Shown here one piece after another: positions 17,334-25,606 of a stretch of 46,724 nt of DNA; position 1 is the first letter of the stretch, and each line of letters begins with the position of its first letter. The stretch covers positions 1 through 46,724 of the forward strand of contig CAZKXX010000018.1 of the NCBI GenBank assembly GCA_964556705.1, given 5' to 3'. The DNA comes from CAZKXX01 sp964556705. GTDB lineage: Bacteria > Acidobacteriota > Terriglobia > UBA7540. The position numbers and the translations under genes were made by a program. The notes under the pieces were generated by a model, which was not told the origin of the DNA, did no database searches, and worked only from the letters and a program-made list of their open reading frames with translations.

Positions 17334-18512
17334 CTACTTGATTTCCGGTTTGCGCCGCCGGATGAAGGCCGGCACATCGAGGTCGTCCTGCGGAATCTCC
17401 GTCGTCACCTTCGGCGCCGCGGTTTCGATGGGGAGCTTTTCCTTCTTCATCATCAGGTTTTTCACCGTCTGCTGAACCGAGCGGACGCCCGGCGCGGGAC
17501 CGACGCGCGGCCGCATGCCCAGCCGGTCCGGCTTGATGCCGGTGGCAATCACCGTGACGCGCACCGCGTCCTTCATCGTCTCATTGTGGACGGCGCCGAA
17601 GATGATGTTGGCGTTCTCGGCGGCGGCCTGCTGCACGATGCTCGACGCTTCGTGGACCTCGTGCAGGGTCAGCTTGGTCGAACCCGTAATGTTCAGGAGC
17701 ACGCCCTGCGCGCCGTTGATCGAGGCGTCTTCGAGCAGCGGGCTGGCGATGGCCTTGTTGACGGCCTCGACGGCGCGGTTTTCACCGCTCGCCTCCGCCG
17801 TGCCCATCACCGCGTAGCCCATCCCTTCCATAATCGTTTTGATGTCGGCGAAGTCGCGGTTGATGATCCCGGTGATGGTGATGATATCGGAGATGCCCTG
17901 CACGCCCTGGCGCAGGATGTCGTCGGCGATGCGGAACGCTTCGAAGAAGCTCGTTCCTTTTTCAACGAACTGAAGCAGGCGTTCGTTGGGAATGCAGATT
18001 ACGGTATCGACAGCCTCGCTCAATTCGCCCAGCCCCTGCTCGGCCTGCATCATGCGGCGCTTGCCTTCGAACGCGAACGGCTTGGTGACCACGGCCACGG
18101 TGAGGGCTCCGAGTTCGCGCGCCAGCGCGGCGATAATCGGCGCACCGCCCGTGCCCGTTCCGCCGCCCAGACCCGACGTGACGAAGACCATGTCCGCTCC
18201 TTCCAGCGCGTCAATGATCTTGTCCGTATCTTCGAGCGCGGCGCGCCGGCCGATTTCGGGATTCGCGCCCGCGCCCAGCCCCTTGGTCAGCTTCGCGCCG
18301 AGCTGGATTTTGACCGGCGCGTGCGAAGCCTGAAGCGCCTGGACGTCCGTGTTCGCCACCAGGAACTCGACCCCTTCGAGCTTGGCCGCGATCATCCGGT
18401 TGACGGCGTTGCCGCCGCCGCCGCCCACGCCGATGACCTTGATCTTCGCGCCGTGACGCAGGTCGTCGGAAAAATCCACCCTCAGGTCCGCGCCGTTTCC
18501 GTCAGTGCTCAT
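17334..18512 (-). CDS. ftsZ: Cell division protein FtsZ
   Basis: 392 aa from the ATG at 18512, chosen because AGGAG lies seven bases upstream; an earlier in-frame ATG at 18545 has no ribosome site and falls in a repeat tract. Tubulin-like GTPase forming the division ring. 'KVIGVGGGGGNAVNRMI' (25-41), GTP loop GGGTGTG (117-123), 'NTDVQAL', 'FADIKTIMEGMGYAVMG'. A short linker leads to the conserved C-terminal peptide 'DDLDVPAFIRRRKPEIK', which binds FtsA. Last gene of the dcw cluster. The 131-nt spacer to ftsA contains heptad repeats. Confidence 0.98.
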   Translation of the reverse strand: MSTDGNGADLRVDFSDDLRHGAKIKVIGVGGGGGNAVNRMIAAKLEGVEFLVANTDVQALQASHAPVKIQLGAKLTKGLGAGANPEIGRRAALEDTDKIIDALEGADMVFVTSGLGGGTGTGGAPIIAALARELGALTVAVVTKPFAFEGKRRMMQAEQGLGELSEAVDTVICIPNERLLQFVEKGTSFFEAFRIADDILRQGVQGISDIITITGIINRDFADIKTIMEGMGYAVMGTAEASGENRAVEAVNKAIASPLLEDASINGAQGVLLNITGSTKLTLHEVHEASSIVQQAAAENANIIFGAVHNETMKDAVRVTVIATGIKPDRLGMRPRVGPAPGVRSVQQTVKNLMMKKEKLPIETAAPKVTTEIPQDDLDVPAFIRRRKPEIK

Positions 18513-18540
18513 TCGGTGCTCCTCTCCGAGGACGTTCGAT

Positions 18541-18642
18541 GTCAAGCGTCGAGAGTTCAGAGTTCAAAGTCAAGGGCCATCGCCGGCCATCGCAGCACTC
18601 ACCGGCGCTGACCTGTTCCCAATTCCCTATTCCCTGTTCCCG
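18541..18642. repeat. Heptad-repeat tracts between ftsA and ftsZ
   Basis: Two themes on the plus strand: gtcaagc, gtcgaga, gttcaga, gttcaaa, gtcaagg from 18541, and ttcccaa, ttcccta, ttccctg, ttcccgg at 18615-18642. The DNA between (about 18576-18614) is unrelated. The second tract ends one base before the ftsA stop codon (18644). Confidence 0.75.
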
Positions 18643-18643
18643 G

Positions 18644-19867
18644 CTACGCTTCTTTGCCCTTCAACACGCTCCAGAATCTTCCGGCCCAGCCCCCCGCGCG
18701 CTGCTCGCGCAGGGTCGCGCGGCGGTGGCCGAGCGAAACCAGCCCGACCAGCGTGGCATAGGACGGGTCGTACATCGCTTCGCTCATCTTGGCGACGCCG
18801 CCCGGGCGGCCGACCCGGACGGAGAGGCCGAGCATGTTCTCGGCGAGCGCCGTCAGCCCGCCGAGCCTGGCCCCGCCGCCCACCAGCACGACTCCGGCGC
18901 CGAGCTGTTTGTCCAATCCGGAGCGCACCAGTTCCGCCTGGAAGAGCTCGATCAGCTCCGTGGCGCGCGGCTCGATGATTTCGCTCAGCATCGCGTAGCT
19001 GACCACGCGGGAGGGCCGGTCGCCGACGCTGGGCGTTTCGATCATCTCCGCCGCGGGGCGCGCGGGATCGCGGTCGCCCCACGAGCGTTTCAGCTTTTCC
19101 GCCTCGGGAATGGGCGTCCGCAGGCCGACGGCGATGTCGTTCGTGAAATGCTCCCCGCCGATCGGGATGACGGCGCTCAGCCGCACCGCGCCCTGGTGGA
19201 ACACCACCAGTTCCGACGAGCCGCCGCCGATATCGAGCAGGGCCACGCCGAGTTCGCGCTCATCTTCGGTGAGGCACGCCCAGGCCGCGGCCAGAGGCTC
19301 GAAAATCGTGCCGCCGTCGGGCACCTTGATCCCCGCGCGGTTAACAGCCGTGATGACGTTCTGCCACGCCGTCGTCGAGGCGGTGATGAGGTGGACGTTG
19401 ACCTCCAGATGCCTTCCCGTCATGCCGAGCGGGTCGCGGATGCCGTTCTGCGCGTCGAGCAGATATTCCTGCCGGAGCGCGTCAATCAGCTCGCGGTCCG
19501 GCGGCAGCGAGATGCCGCGCGCGGTTTGAAAAGCCCGCAGCTTGTCTTCCACCGTCACTTCGCGGCTCTCCGGGCCGAGCGTCATGGCGCCGCGCGAGTT
19601 GACGCCACGCACATGCGGTCCACCGACGCCCACGTAGGCCGACTCGAACGGCACCTTGGCCTCGGCCTCGGCGGCTTCAACGGCTTTCTTAATCGAGAGC
19701 ACCGCCGCGTCGAGGTTGACGATCACGCCTTTGCGCCAGCCGCGCGATTCCGCGACGCCCCTCCCCACCACTTCCAGGCGCCGCTCTTCGTCGCGCTGGC
19801 AGATGAGCGCGGCCGTCTTGGTGGTGCCCAGATCGAGCCCGAAAATGTATCGGTCCTTCCGCGACAT
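18644..19867 (-). CDS. ftsA: Cell division protein FtsA
   Basis: 407 aa. Actin-like ATPase tethering FtsZ to the membrane. 'YIFGLDLGTTKTAALIC' (phosphate 1), 'VGVGGPHVRGVNSRG' of the 1C region, 'GVALLDIGGGSSELVVF' (phosphate 2), 'GVVLVGGGARLGGL' (adenosine motif). The C-terminus 'GGWAGRFWSVLKGKEA' is a plausible amphipathic membrane-targeting helix. ATG at 19867, five bases after the ftsQ stop. Confidence 0.97.
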   Translation of the reverse strand: MSRKDRYIFGLDLGTTKTAALICQRDEERRLEVVGRGVAESRGWRKGVIVNLDAAVLSIKKAVEAAEAEAKVPFESAYVGVGGPHVRGVNSRGAMTLGPESREVTVEDKLRAFQTARGISLPPDRELIDALRQEYLLDAQNGIRDPLGMTGRHLEVNVHLITASTTAWQNVITAVNRAGIKVPDGGTIFEPLAAAWACLTEDERELGVALLDIGGGSSELVVFHQGAVRLSAVIPIGGEHFTNDIAVGLRTPIPEAEKLKRSWGDRDPARPAAEMIETPSVGDRPSRVVSYAMLSEIIEPRATELIELFQAELVRSGLDKQLGAGVVLVGGGARLGGLTALAENMLGLSVRVGRPGGVAKMSEAMYDPSYATLVGLVSLGHRRATLREQRAGGWAGRFWSVLKGKEA

Positions 19868-19872
19868 GAGGT

Positions 19873-20787
19873 TCAGGGTTGCGGCCCGCCTCCGGCGCGC
19901 GCCGCGTCGCGCGGCGAGCTGTCCTGCGGATTGACGACCACCTGATTGCGATAGCGGAGGTCCATGGAATCAATGCGCGCGTGAGCTTTGCGCACTTCCG
20001 GCAACAGTGACAGGAAATTTTCGAAGCGCTCGCGGAAATCTCCGTGGCCGAAGTGCACGAGGATGGATTCGCGCCGGCGGACCAGAATGGCCTTCAGATT
20101 GTCGGGGTCCCCGAGGTCCACTTCGGAAACCACCCAGCCGGAAGCGGGCGCGGCTTCGCCGAGTTCGCGCGCAAACTGCGCGTAAACGGCCAGGCGCGCG
20201 CGCCGCTCTTCGAGCCCCCCGCCGCGGTCCAGGCCCGTGAGCACGGGAAAGTTGAATTCGCCCTGCTCCGGACGCTCGAGGATCACGCCGTCTTCGTCCA
20301 TCAGCTTGACGCTCCCCTCGACGTTCACAAAGGCGATGGGCGTGCGCTCGACAATCTCGATCACCAGTTGGTGCGGAAAGCCTCGCGCCAGCGCCGCCGT
20401 CTTCACCCAGGGAATCGATTCGACCTGGCGGCGCTTTTCGTCCAGCGGCATCCGGAACGTGTTGAAGCGCGCGTGCACCTGGCCGCCCCGCGTGATGCCG
20501 AGAACGTTCAGCACCTCGCCGCGCGAGACAAAATGGTTTCCGCGCACGATCACATCATCGGGCGATGAGAGCGTGAACCGGTCCGACGTCAACGCGTAGT
20601 GGGCCAGCCGGTAGGCCCCATATCCGGCGGGAATCAACACCAGCAGTGCCAGCCCGCCCCAACGCAGCAGGCGCCGCGCGCCGCCCCAGCGTCCTTTCCG
20701 CACGGAGACAGCTTTCGCCCGCCGGCGGTAGGGTGACTCCTCTTCGCCGTCGAGGTCATCCTGGATTTCCGGTTCGTCGTCGTGCAT
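19873..20787 (-). CDS. ftsQ: Cell division protein FtsQ (POTRA domain)
   Basis: 304 aa. Acidic then basic cytoplasmic N-terminus (1-38), one membrane helix (about 43-60, 'GGLALLVLIPAGYGAYRLA'), then a POTRA domain ('DVIVRGNHFVSRGEVLNVLGI') and the FtsQ beta domain ('WVKTAALARGFPHQLVIEIVERTPIAF'). Bitopic scaffold joining FtsB/FtsL to the divisome. ATG at 20787. The 126-nt spacer upstream, to murB, holds only a weak pyrimidine-rich heptad pattern. A ddl gene, often found here, is absent. Confidence 0.95.
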   Translation of the reverse strand: MHDDEPEIQDDLDGEEESPYRRRAKAVSVRKGRWGGARRLLRWGGLALLVLIPAGYGAYRLAHYALTSDRFTLSSPDDVIVRGNHFVSRGEVLNVLGITRGGQVHARFNTFRMPLDEKRRQVESIPWVKTAALARGFPHQLVIEIVERTPIAFVNVEGSVKLMDEDGVILERPEQGEFNFPVLTGLDRGGGLEERRARLAVYAQFARELGEAAPASGWVVSEVDLGDPDNLKAILVRRRESILVHFGHGDFRERFENFLSLLPEVRKAHARIDSMDLRYRNQVVVNPQDSSPRDAARAGGGPQP

Positions 20788-20913
20788 CGCGCTCGCAAAC
20801 TCAATTCAGCCGCAGAAAGTTCATAGCTGAAAACCGAAGCCGTCTTTCCATCTCTCCACTTTCGACCTGCAACTTCCGCCTCCGGACGCTTCCTGCCCGC
20901 AACGGCTCTGGCG

Positions 20914-21828
20914 CTAATTCCGCCAGACAATCACTTCCTCGTCCAGTTCGACTCCGTAACCTTTCCGCACGCGCTCGCGAATCAGGTCCATCAGCTTGAA
21001 GATATCGGACGCGGTTCCCTGATGGCGGTTGACGATGAAATTGGCGTGCCTCTCGGAGACGACGGCGCCGCCCACGCGCGCGCCCTTCAGCCCGAGTTCG
21101 TCAATCATCTTTCCCGCCGAAAGCCCGGGCGGGTTCTTGAAGATGCACCCCGCGCTGGCCTCGTTAATGGGCTGCGAGGCGCGCCGCTTCAGATTGAACT
21201 GACGGACCTGCGCGAGGATCTCCTCGAACGGTCTTTCGATGAGTTCCAGCGTGACGGAGAGCATTACGTCATCGGGCGCGAAGCTCGTGTGACGATACTC
21301 GAACCGGACCTGTTCGGTGGAAAGCTTTTCGACGCGCCCGGTCGAGCCGCGAAACACCGTGAGCCGGCGCACGAGCGGGCCGATCTCCGTGCCGTAAGCG
21401 CCGGCGTTCATGCGCAGGGCGCCGCCCACGGTGCCCGGCACGCCGATCAGGCCCTCCATGCCGCCCAGATTCCGCTTGGCGCATTCCATGACGATGGTGC
21501 CCAGATTCGCCGCGGCCGGCACTTCCACGCGATTCCCCTCGAAAACCACGCGGCCCGTCTCGCGCCCGAGCTGGATCAGCACGTCCTCCAAACCTTCGTC
21601 CACGACCAGCAGGTTCGAACCGCCGCCGAGCAGGCGCCACGTGGCGCCGCGTTCGTTCAAAAACGCCACGAGTTCCGGCAGGCGCTGGAGGTCGCGGACG
21701 CGCACCAAATCCGCCGGGCCGCCGACCGCGAGCGACGTGTGCTCCGCCAGCGGCACCGCGGGCCGCCACTCGGCCCCCAGCGCGGCGATCTGTTTGGCGA
21801 TCTCGGGGTCGCGGGCCAGGATGGACAT
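20914..21828 (-). CDS. murB: UDP-N-acetylenolpyruvoylglucosamine reductase
   Basis: 304 aa from the ATG at 21828, which shares a base with the murC stop (TGATG). FAD/NADPH enzyme making UDP-MurNAc. 'NTSL'-type motif as 'AEHTSLAVGGPADLV', FAD region 'LLGGGSNLLVVDEG', 'GVPGTVGGALRMNAGAYG', and 'NEASAGCIFKNPPG' carrying the catalytic Ser of type II MurB. Short C-terminus without the extra type I lobe. Confidence 0.97.
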   Translation of the reverse strand: MSILARDPEIAKQIAALGAEWRPAVPLAEHTSLAVGGPADLVRVRDLQRLPELVAFLNERGATWRLLGGGSNLLVVDEGLEDVLIQLGRETGRVVFEGNRVEVPAAANLGTIVMECAKRNLGGMEGLIGVPGTVGGALRMNAGAYGTEIGPLVRRLTVFRGSTGRVEKLSTEQVRFEYRHTSFAPDDVMLSVTLELIERPFEEILAQVRQFNLKRRASQPINEASAGCIFKNPPGLSAGKMIDELGLKGARVGGAVVSERHANFIVNRHQGTASDIFKLMDLIRERVRKGYGVELDEEVIVWRN

Positions 21829-23237
21829 CAGGCTTTCACTGCTCCCCGCGCGGCGGCGCGGGCGCGCAGCGCCTCCGCCAGCGCTTCCCCGACTTTCCAC
21901 ACGTTGCCGGCACCGATGGTGAGCACCAGGTCGCCGGATTCGGCCAGTTCGAGCAACTCTTCAATCAGCCTGCTTTCCGAGGGCGCGTGCCGCGCGCAAT
22001 CAAAGCCGAGTTCGCGCATCCGTTCGACCAGTCGCGCCGAGGTCACTCCCGGAATCGGCTTCTCGCTCGCCGGATAGATTTCGAGCACGTCCACGCGCTG
22101 GCAGCCGTCGAAGCAGCGCGCGAAGTCGTCCATCAGGAACTGCGTGCGCGTGTAACGGTGCGGCTGGAACACCGCCCAGATGCGCCGCGCGCCGCGCAGC
22201 TTCGCGGTTTCCAGTACGGCGCGGATTTCCGCCGGGTGGTGGCCGTAATCGTCCGCGATGGTCACGCCGTTCAACTCCGCCTTGATCTGAAACCTCCGGT
22301 CCACTCCGCGGAAATGGCGCAGGCCGGAACGGATCTGCTCGGCGGTCAGTTCCAGCTCGAGGCCCACCGCCACCGCCGCCAGCGCATTCTGCACGTTGTG
22401 ACGGCCGGCAATCGAAACCTCGAAGCGCCCGAGCCCGCGCCCCTGATACCGCGCTTCGAACGTCGAGCCCGTCGAGGAGAGTTCCACGCGCTGCGCCGTC
22501 AGGTCGGCGACCGGCTCGAGCCCGTAAGTCACCACCCGCCGCCGGAGTTGCGGCTGAAGGGCTCGAAACCGTTCGCCCCACGGCGCGTCCACGCAGGCGA
22601 TGACGGCGCCGTAGAAGGGCACGCGGTTCATGAACGCGATGAACGCCGAGGTGATCTCTTCGAGGTCGCGGTAGTGGTCCAGGTGCTCCCGGTCAATGTT
22701 GGTGACGACGGCGAGGGAAGGAATCAGATAGAGAAACGAGCGGTCGCTTTCGTCCGCCTCCACCACCATCAGTTCGCTTTTCCCGAGACGGGCACTCGAG
22801 CCGAAGGCGTCGAGCCGGCCGCCGATGACGGCTGTCGGGTCGAGCCCCGCTTCGGCCAGCATCACGGCAATCATCGAAGTGACGGTGGTTTTGCCGTGCG
22901 CGCCGGCAACGGCCACCGAAAACTTCAAGCGCATCAGCTCGGCCAGCATCTCGGCGCGCGGGATCACGGGAATCTGGCGCGCCTCGGCCGCCGCCACTTC
23001 CGGGTTGTCGCGCGAGACCGCGGAGGACACGACAACCACCTGAGCGTCGTTCACGTGCGCCGCCGCGTGGCCGATTGAAATCTTCGCGCCCAGCCGCGCG
23101 AGCCGTTCCGTGACCGGCGATTCTTTCAGGTCCGAGCCGCTCACCGTGAAACCGAGGTTCACCAGCACTTCGGCGATGCCGCTCATTCCGATGCCGCCGA
23201 TGCCGACGAAATGGATTTTGCGAATCTTACCCAGCAT
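21828..23237 (-). CDS. murC: UDP-N-acetylmuramate-L-alanine ligase
   Basis: 469 aa. Adds L-Ala to UDP-MurNAc. 'KIHFVGIGGIGMSGIAEVL' at the N-terminus, P-loop 'GAHGKTT' (112-118), 'VVEADESDRSFLYL', 'NIDREHLDHY', 'DDYGHHPAEI' and 'FQPHRYTRTQ', all typical of MurC. ATG at 23237; a 29-nt gap from murG filled by a heptad tract. Coupled to murB by TGATG. Confidence 0.98.
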   Translation of the reverse strand: MLGKIRKIHFVGIGGIGMSGIAEVLVNLGFTVSGSDLKESPVTERLARLGAKISIGHAAAHVNDAQVVVVSSAVSRDNPEVAAAEARQIPVIPRAEMLAELMRLKFSVAVAGAHGKTTVTSMIAVMLAEAGLDPTAVIGGRLDAFGSSARLGKSELMVVEADESDRSFLYLIPSLAVVTNIDREHLDHYRDLEEITSAFIAFMNRVPFYGAVIACVDAPWGERFRALQPQLRRRVVTYGLEPVADLTAQRVELSSTGSTFEARYQGRGLGRFEVSIAGRHNVQNALAAVAVGLELELTAEQIRSGLRHFRGVDRRFQIKAELNGVTIADDYGHHPAEIRAVLETAKLRGARRIWAVFQPHRYTRTQFLMDDFARCFDGCQRVDVLEIYPASEKPIPGVTSARLVERMRELGFDCARHAPSESRLIEELLELAESGDLVLTIGAGNVWKVGEALAEALRARAAARGAVKA

Positions 23238-23249
23238 TCGTTTCTCGAG

Positions 23250-23282
23250 ACTTCAGCTGTCAGCTCTCAGCCATCAGCTCCA
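23250..23282. repeat. Heptad-repeat tract at the murG-murC junction
   Basis: Plus strand in 7-nt steps: ttcagct, gtcagct, ctcagcc, atcagct. It fills the gap between murG and murC and overlaps the murG stop codon (TGA at 23269-23267), so the last codons of murG are written by the repeat. Confidence 0.7.
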
Positions 23283-24472
23283 GCGTCTCTCCGCGAATTC
23301 CGAGGGCCCATGATTAATTTCTCTATGATGTCCGCGATGCGCCCGGCCGCGTCAGGTCGCGCGAGCGCCCGCGCCTTCTGTTCCATCTCCACGAGCCGAT
23401 CCGAGCTGTCCAGCAGACTGCGAATCCCCGCCAGGAGTCTCTGCGACGTCAGCGCCGGCTGTTCGATCACCCTCGCCGCCCCGGCGCGCTCGAAGGCGCG
23501 CGCGTTGGCGAGCTGGTGATGGTCGGCAGCGGCCGGAAACGGAATGAGCAGCGAGGCCCGGCCCGCCGCCGCCAGCTCCGCCACCGCCGTCGCGCCCGCG
23601 CGGGAGACCACCAAGTCGGCGCGTTCGAGCGCCGCAGGAACGTCCTCAATGAACGGGAAGACTTCAGCGGCGATCCCCAGGTTGCGGACAGCGTCCCTTA
23701 CCGCATTATAGTCGCGTTCGCCGGTCTGGTGAATGAAAGTGAGCCGTCGCGCGTCATCGCCAAGCTCCGCAAGCATCGCCATCACGGCCGAGTTGATGGC
23801 CGCCGAGCCCTGACTGCCCCCGATGATGAGCACCGTGAAGGGCGGCTCGTGCGTCCTGGGCGAAACTTCAAAGAACCGTTTGCGCACCGGCTGGCCGGTG
23901 ACGACCGCCTTCGCGCCGTAGAAGCGCGCCGCTTCCTCGAACGCCACGGCCGCCACGCGCACCACGGGCGCCAGGATGCGGTTCGTGAATCCCGGTACGG
24001 CGTTCGGCTCGACCAGCACCGTCGGAATATCGCGCATCGCCGCTTCCAGCAGCGCCGGCCCGGCCACGTAACTCCCCGCGCCCACCACGACGTCGGGGCG
24101 AAATTCCGCCAGCAGCAGGGCCGTCTCAACCGCGCTCTTCGGCAGGACCAGAAGGTTTCGGAGCAGCCGGCGCGCGCCCAGGCCTTTCAATCCCGCCGCC
24201 GAAACGGTCCGCAGCGGGAAGCCGGCCGCGGGAATCAGTCTCGATTCGAGCGGCCGGCCGGTGCCCAGGAAAAGAATCTCGTAATCGCGGGAGGCGTTCG
24301 CGCCGCGCCGCTCGAGCTCTTCCGCGACCGTGAGCATCGGAAAGATGTGGCCGCCGGTGCCGCCGGCAATCATCAGAACGCGGCGAACAGCTTCTCGCGC
24401 GCGGCGCTCGGCTCCCGCGGCCTGATGCGGCTCGCTCGCCCGCTGCTCCGCGACTTTCGCCTCCGCCGGCAC
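23267..24472 (-). CDS. murG: MurG: UDP-GlcNAc transferase making lipid II
   Basis: 401 aa. Adds GlcNAc to lipid I on the inner face of the membrane. 'VLMIAGGTGGHIFPMLTVAEEL' (G loop), 'RPDVVVGAGSYVAGPAL', 'LIIGGSQGSAAIN', 'VVSRAGATAVAELAAAGRASLLIPFPAAADHHQLANA'. The start is GTG at 24472, eight bases after the ftsW stop, giving a 30-residue Ala/Glu/Arg-rich leader not usual for MurG. A later start at the Met of 'VLMIAGG' would be too short. The extreme C-terminus lies in the heptad repeat. Confidence 0.96.
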   Translation of the reverse strand: MPAEAKVAEQRASEPHQAAGAERRAREAVRRVLMIAGGTGGHIFPMLTVAEELERRGANASRDYEILFLGTGRPLESRLIPAAGFPLRTVSAAGLKGLGARRLLRNLLVLPKSAVETALLLAEFRPDVVVGAGSYVAGPALLEAAMRDIPTVLVEPNAVPGFTNRILAPVVRVAAVAFEEAARFYGAKAVVTGQPVRKRFFEVSPRTHEPPFTVLIIGGSQGSAAINSAVMAMLAELGDDARRLTFIHQTGERDYNAVRDAVRNLGIAAEVFPFIEDVPAALERADLVVSRAGATAVAELAAAGRASLLIPFPAAADHHQLANARAFERAGAARVIEQPALTSQRLLAGIRSLLDSSDRLVEMEQKARALARPDAAGRIADIIEKLIMGPRNSRRDAGADG

Positions 24473-24480
24473 AGTTCACC

Positions 24481-25572
24481 TTAGCTCGAGTGCTGCGAGA
24501 TATTGAGCAGAACGCCCGCCGCCAGCAGGCTCATCAGCAGCGACGAGCCGCCGTAGCTCACCAGCGGCAGCGGAATTCCCTTCGTCGGCATCAGCCCCAG
24601 CACGACGCTCATGTTGACCAGCGCCTGGCCGACCACCATCACCGTCAGTCCGAGCGCCAGCAGGCGGCCGAACTCGTCCGGCGCCCCCAGCGCGGCGCGC
24701 AATCCCCGCCAGAGGATGAGGCCGAACAGCGCCAGCACCATCGCCGTGCCGATCATGCCGAGCTCTTCTCCGATGACCGCGAAGATGAAGTCCGTGTGCG
24801 GCTCGGGCAGATAAAAGAGTTTCTGCTTTCCCTCCATCAGGCCGACGCCGTTGATCCCGCCGGTCCCCACCGCAATGAACGACTGAAGAATCTGGAAGCC
24901 TTTCCCCAGCGGGTCCGAATACGGGTCGAGAAAAGCCAGGATGCGGTTGTAGCGGTATCCGACATGGAAAACCAGGAGGTAAAGCAGCGGCGCGGTGGCC
25001 ATTGCGCCGTAGGCGAAATAGCGCAGGCGCATTCCGGCGGCAAACAGCATTGCGGAGACGATCAGAAGGATGACCACCGCGGTGCCGAGGTCGGGCTCCT
25101 TGACGATCAGCGCCACGGTCAGGCCGGTGATGAGGGCGATGGGCGCGAGCGTGTGCCGGACGTCGTTCACGCCGTTGTGGCGGAGCTTGAGGAACCAGGC
25201 CAGAAAAACCACCAGCGCAAGCTTCGAAAACTCCGACGGCTGGAAGCTGACCGGGCCCAGCCGCAGCCAGCGCTGCGCGTTGTTGCTGCTGTCGGCCAAG
25301 AGCACGGCGACGAGCAGGACGAGCTGCAATCCGACCAGCGAAAATGCCACCGTGGGCTGGGCGAGCCTGCGATAGTCGAAGTGCATCAGGCCGACCATCG
25401 CCGCCAGCCCGATCGCCGCCCACGCCGCCTGCCGGACCAGAAAGTAATAGCTGCTCCCGTAACGGTCGGCGGCGAGCACGGCCGAGGCGCTGAACACCAT
25501 CAGCGCGCCCAGCAACACCAGCACCACAACGGCGCCGAACAGGAGGCGGTCGGATTGGAGTTGTCGAGCCAT
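24481..25572 (-). CDS. ftsW: SEDS glycosyltransferase FtsW
   Basis: 363 aa, about ten membrane helices. Septal peptidoglycan polymerase working with FtsI. 'FSASAVLAADRYGSSYYFLVRQ' near the N-terminus, 'FQPSEFSKLALVVFLAWFL', 'EPDLGTAVVI', 'RILAFLDPYSDPLGKGFQILQS', 'AVIGEELG' and 'GIPLPLVSYGGSSL', the SEDS signatures. FtsW rather than RodA by position in the dcw cluster. ATG at 25572; 34 nt after murD. Confidence 0.97.
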   Translation of the reverse strand: MARQLQSDRLLFGAVVVLVLLGALMVFSASAVLAADRYGSSYYFLVRQAAWAAIGLAAMVGLMHFDYRRLAQPTVAFSLVGLQLVLLVAVLLADSSNNAQRWLRLGPVSFQPSEFSKLALVVFLAWFLKLRHNGVNDVRHTLAPIALITGLTVALIVKEPDLGTAVVILLIVSAMLFAAGMRLRYFAYGAMATAPLLYLLVFHVGYRYNRILAFLDPYSDPLGKGFQILQSFIAVGTGGINGVGLMEGKQKLFYLPEPHTDFIFAVIGEELGMIGTAMVLALFGLILWRGLRAALGAPDEFGRLLALGLTVMVVGQALVNMSVVLGLMPTKGIPLPLVSYGGSSLLMSLLAAGVLLNISQHSS

Positions 25573-25606
25573 GGTTTCCTGAAACGACGTCGCCTTGCCG
25601 GATTCC

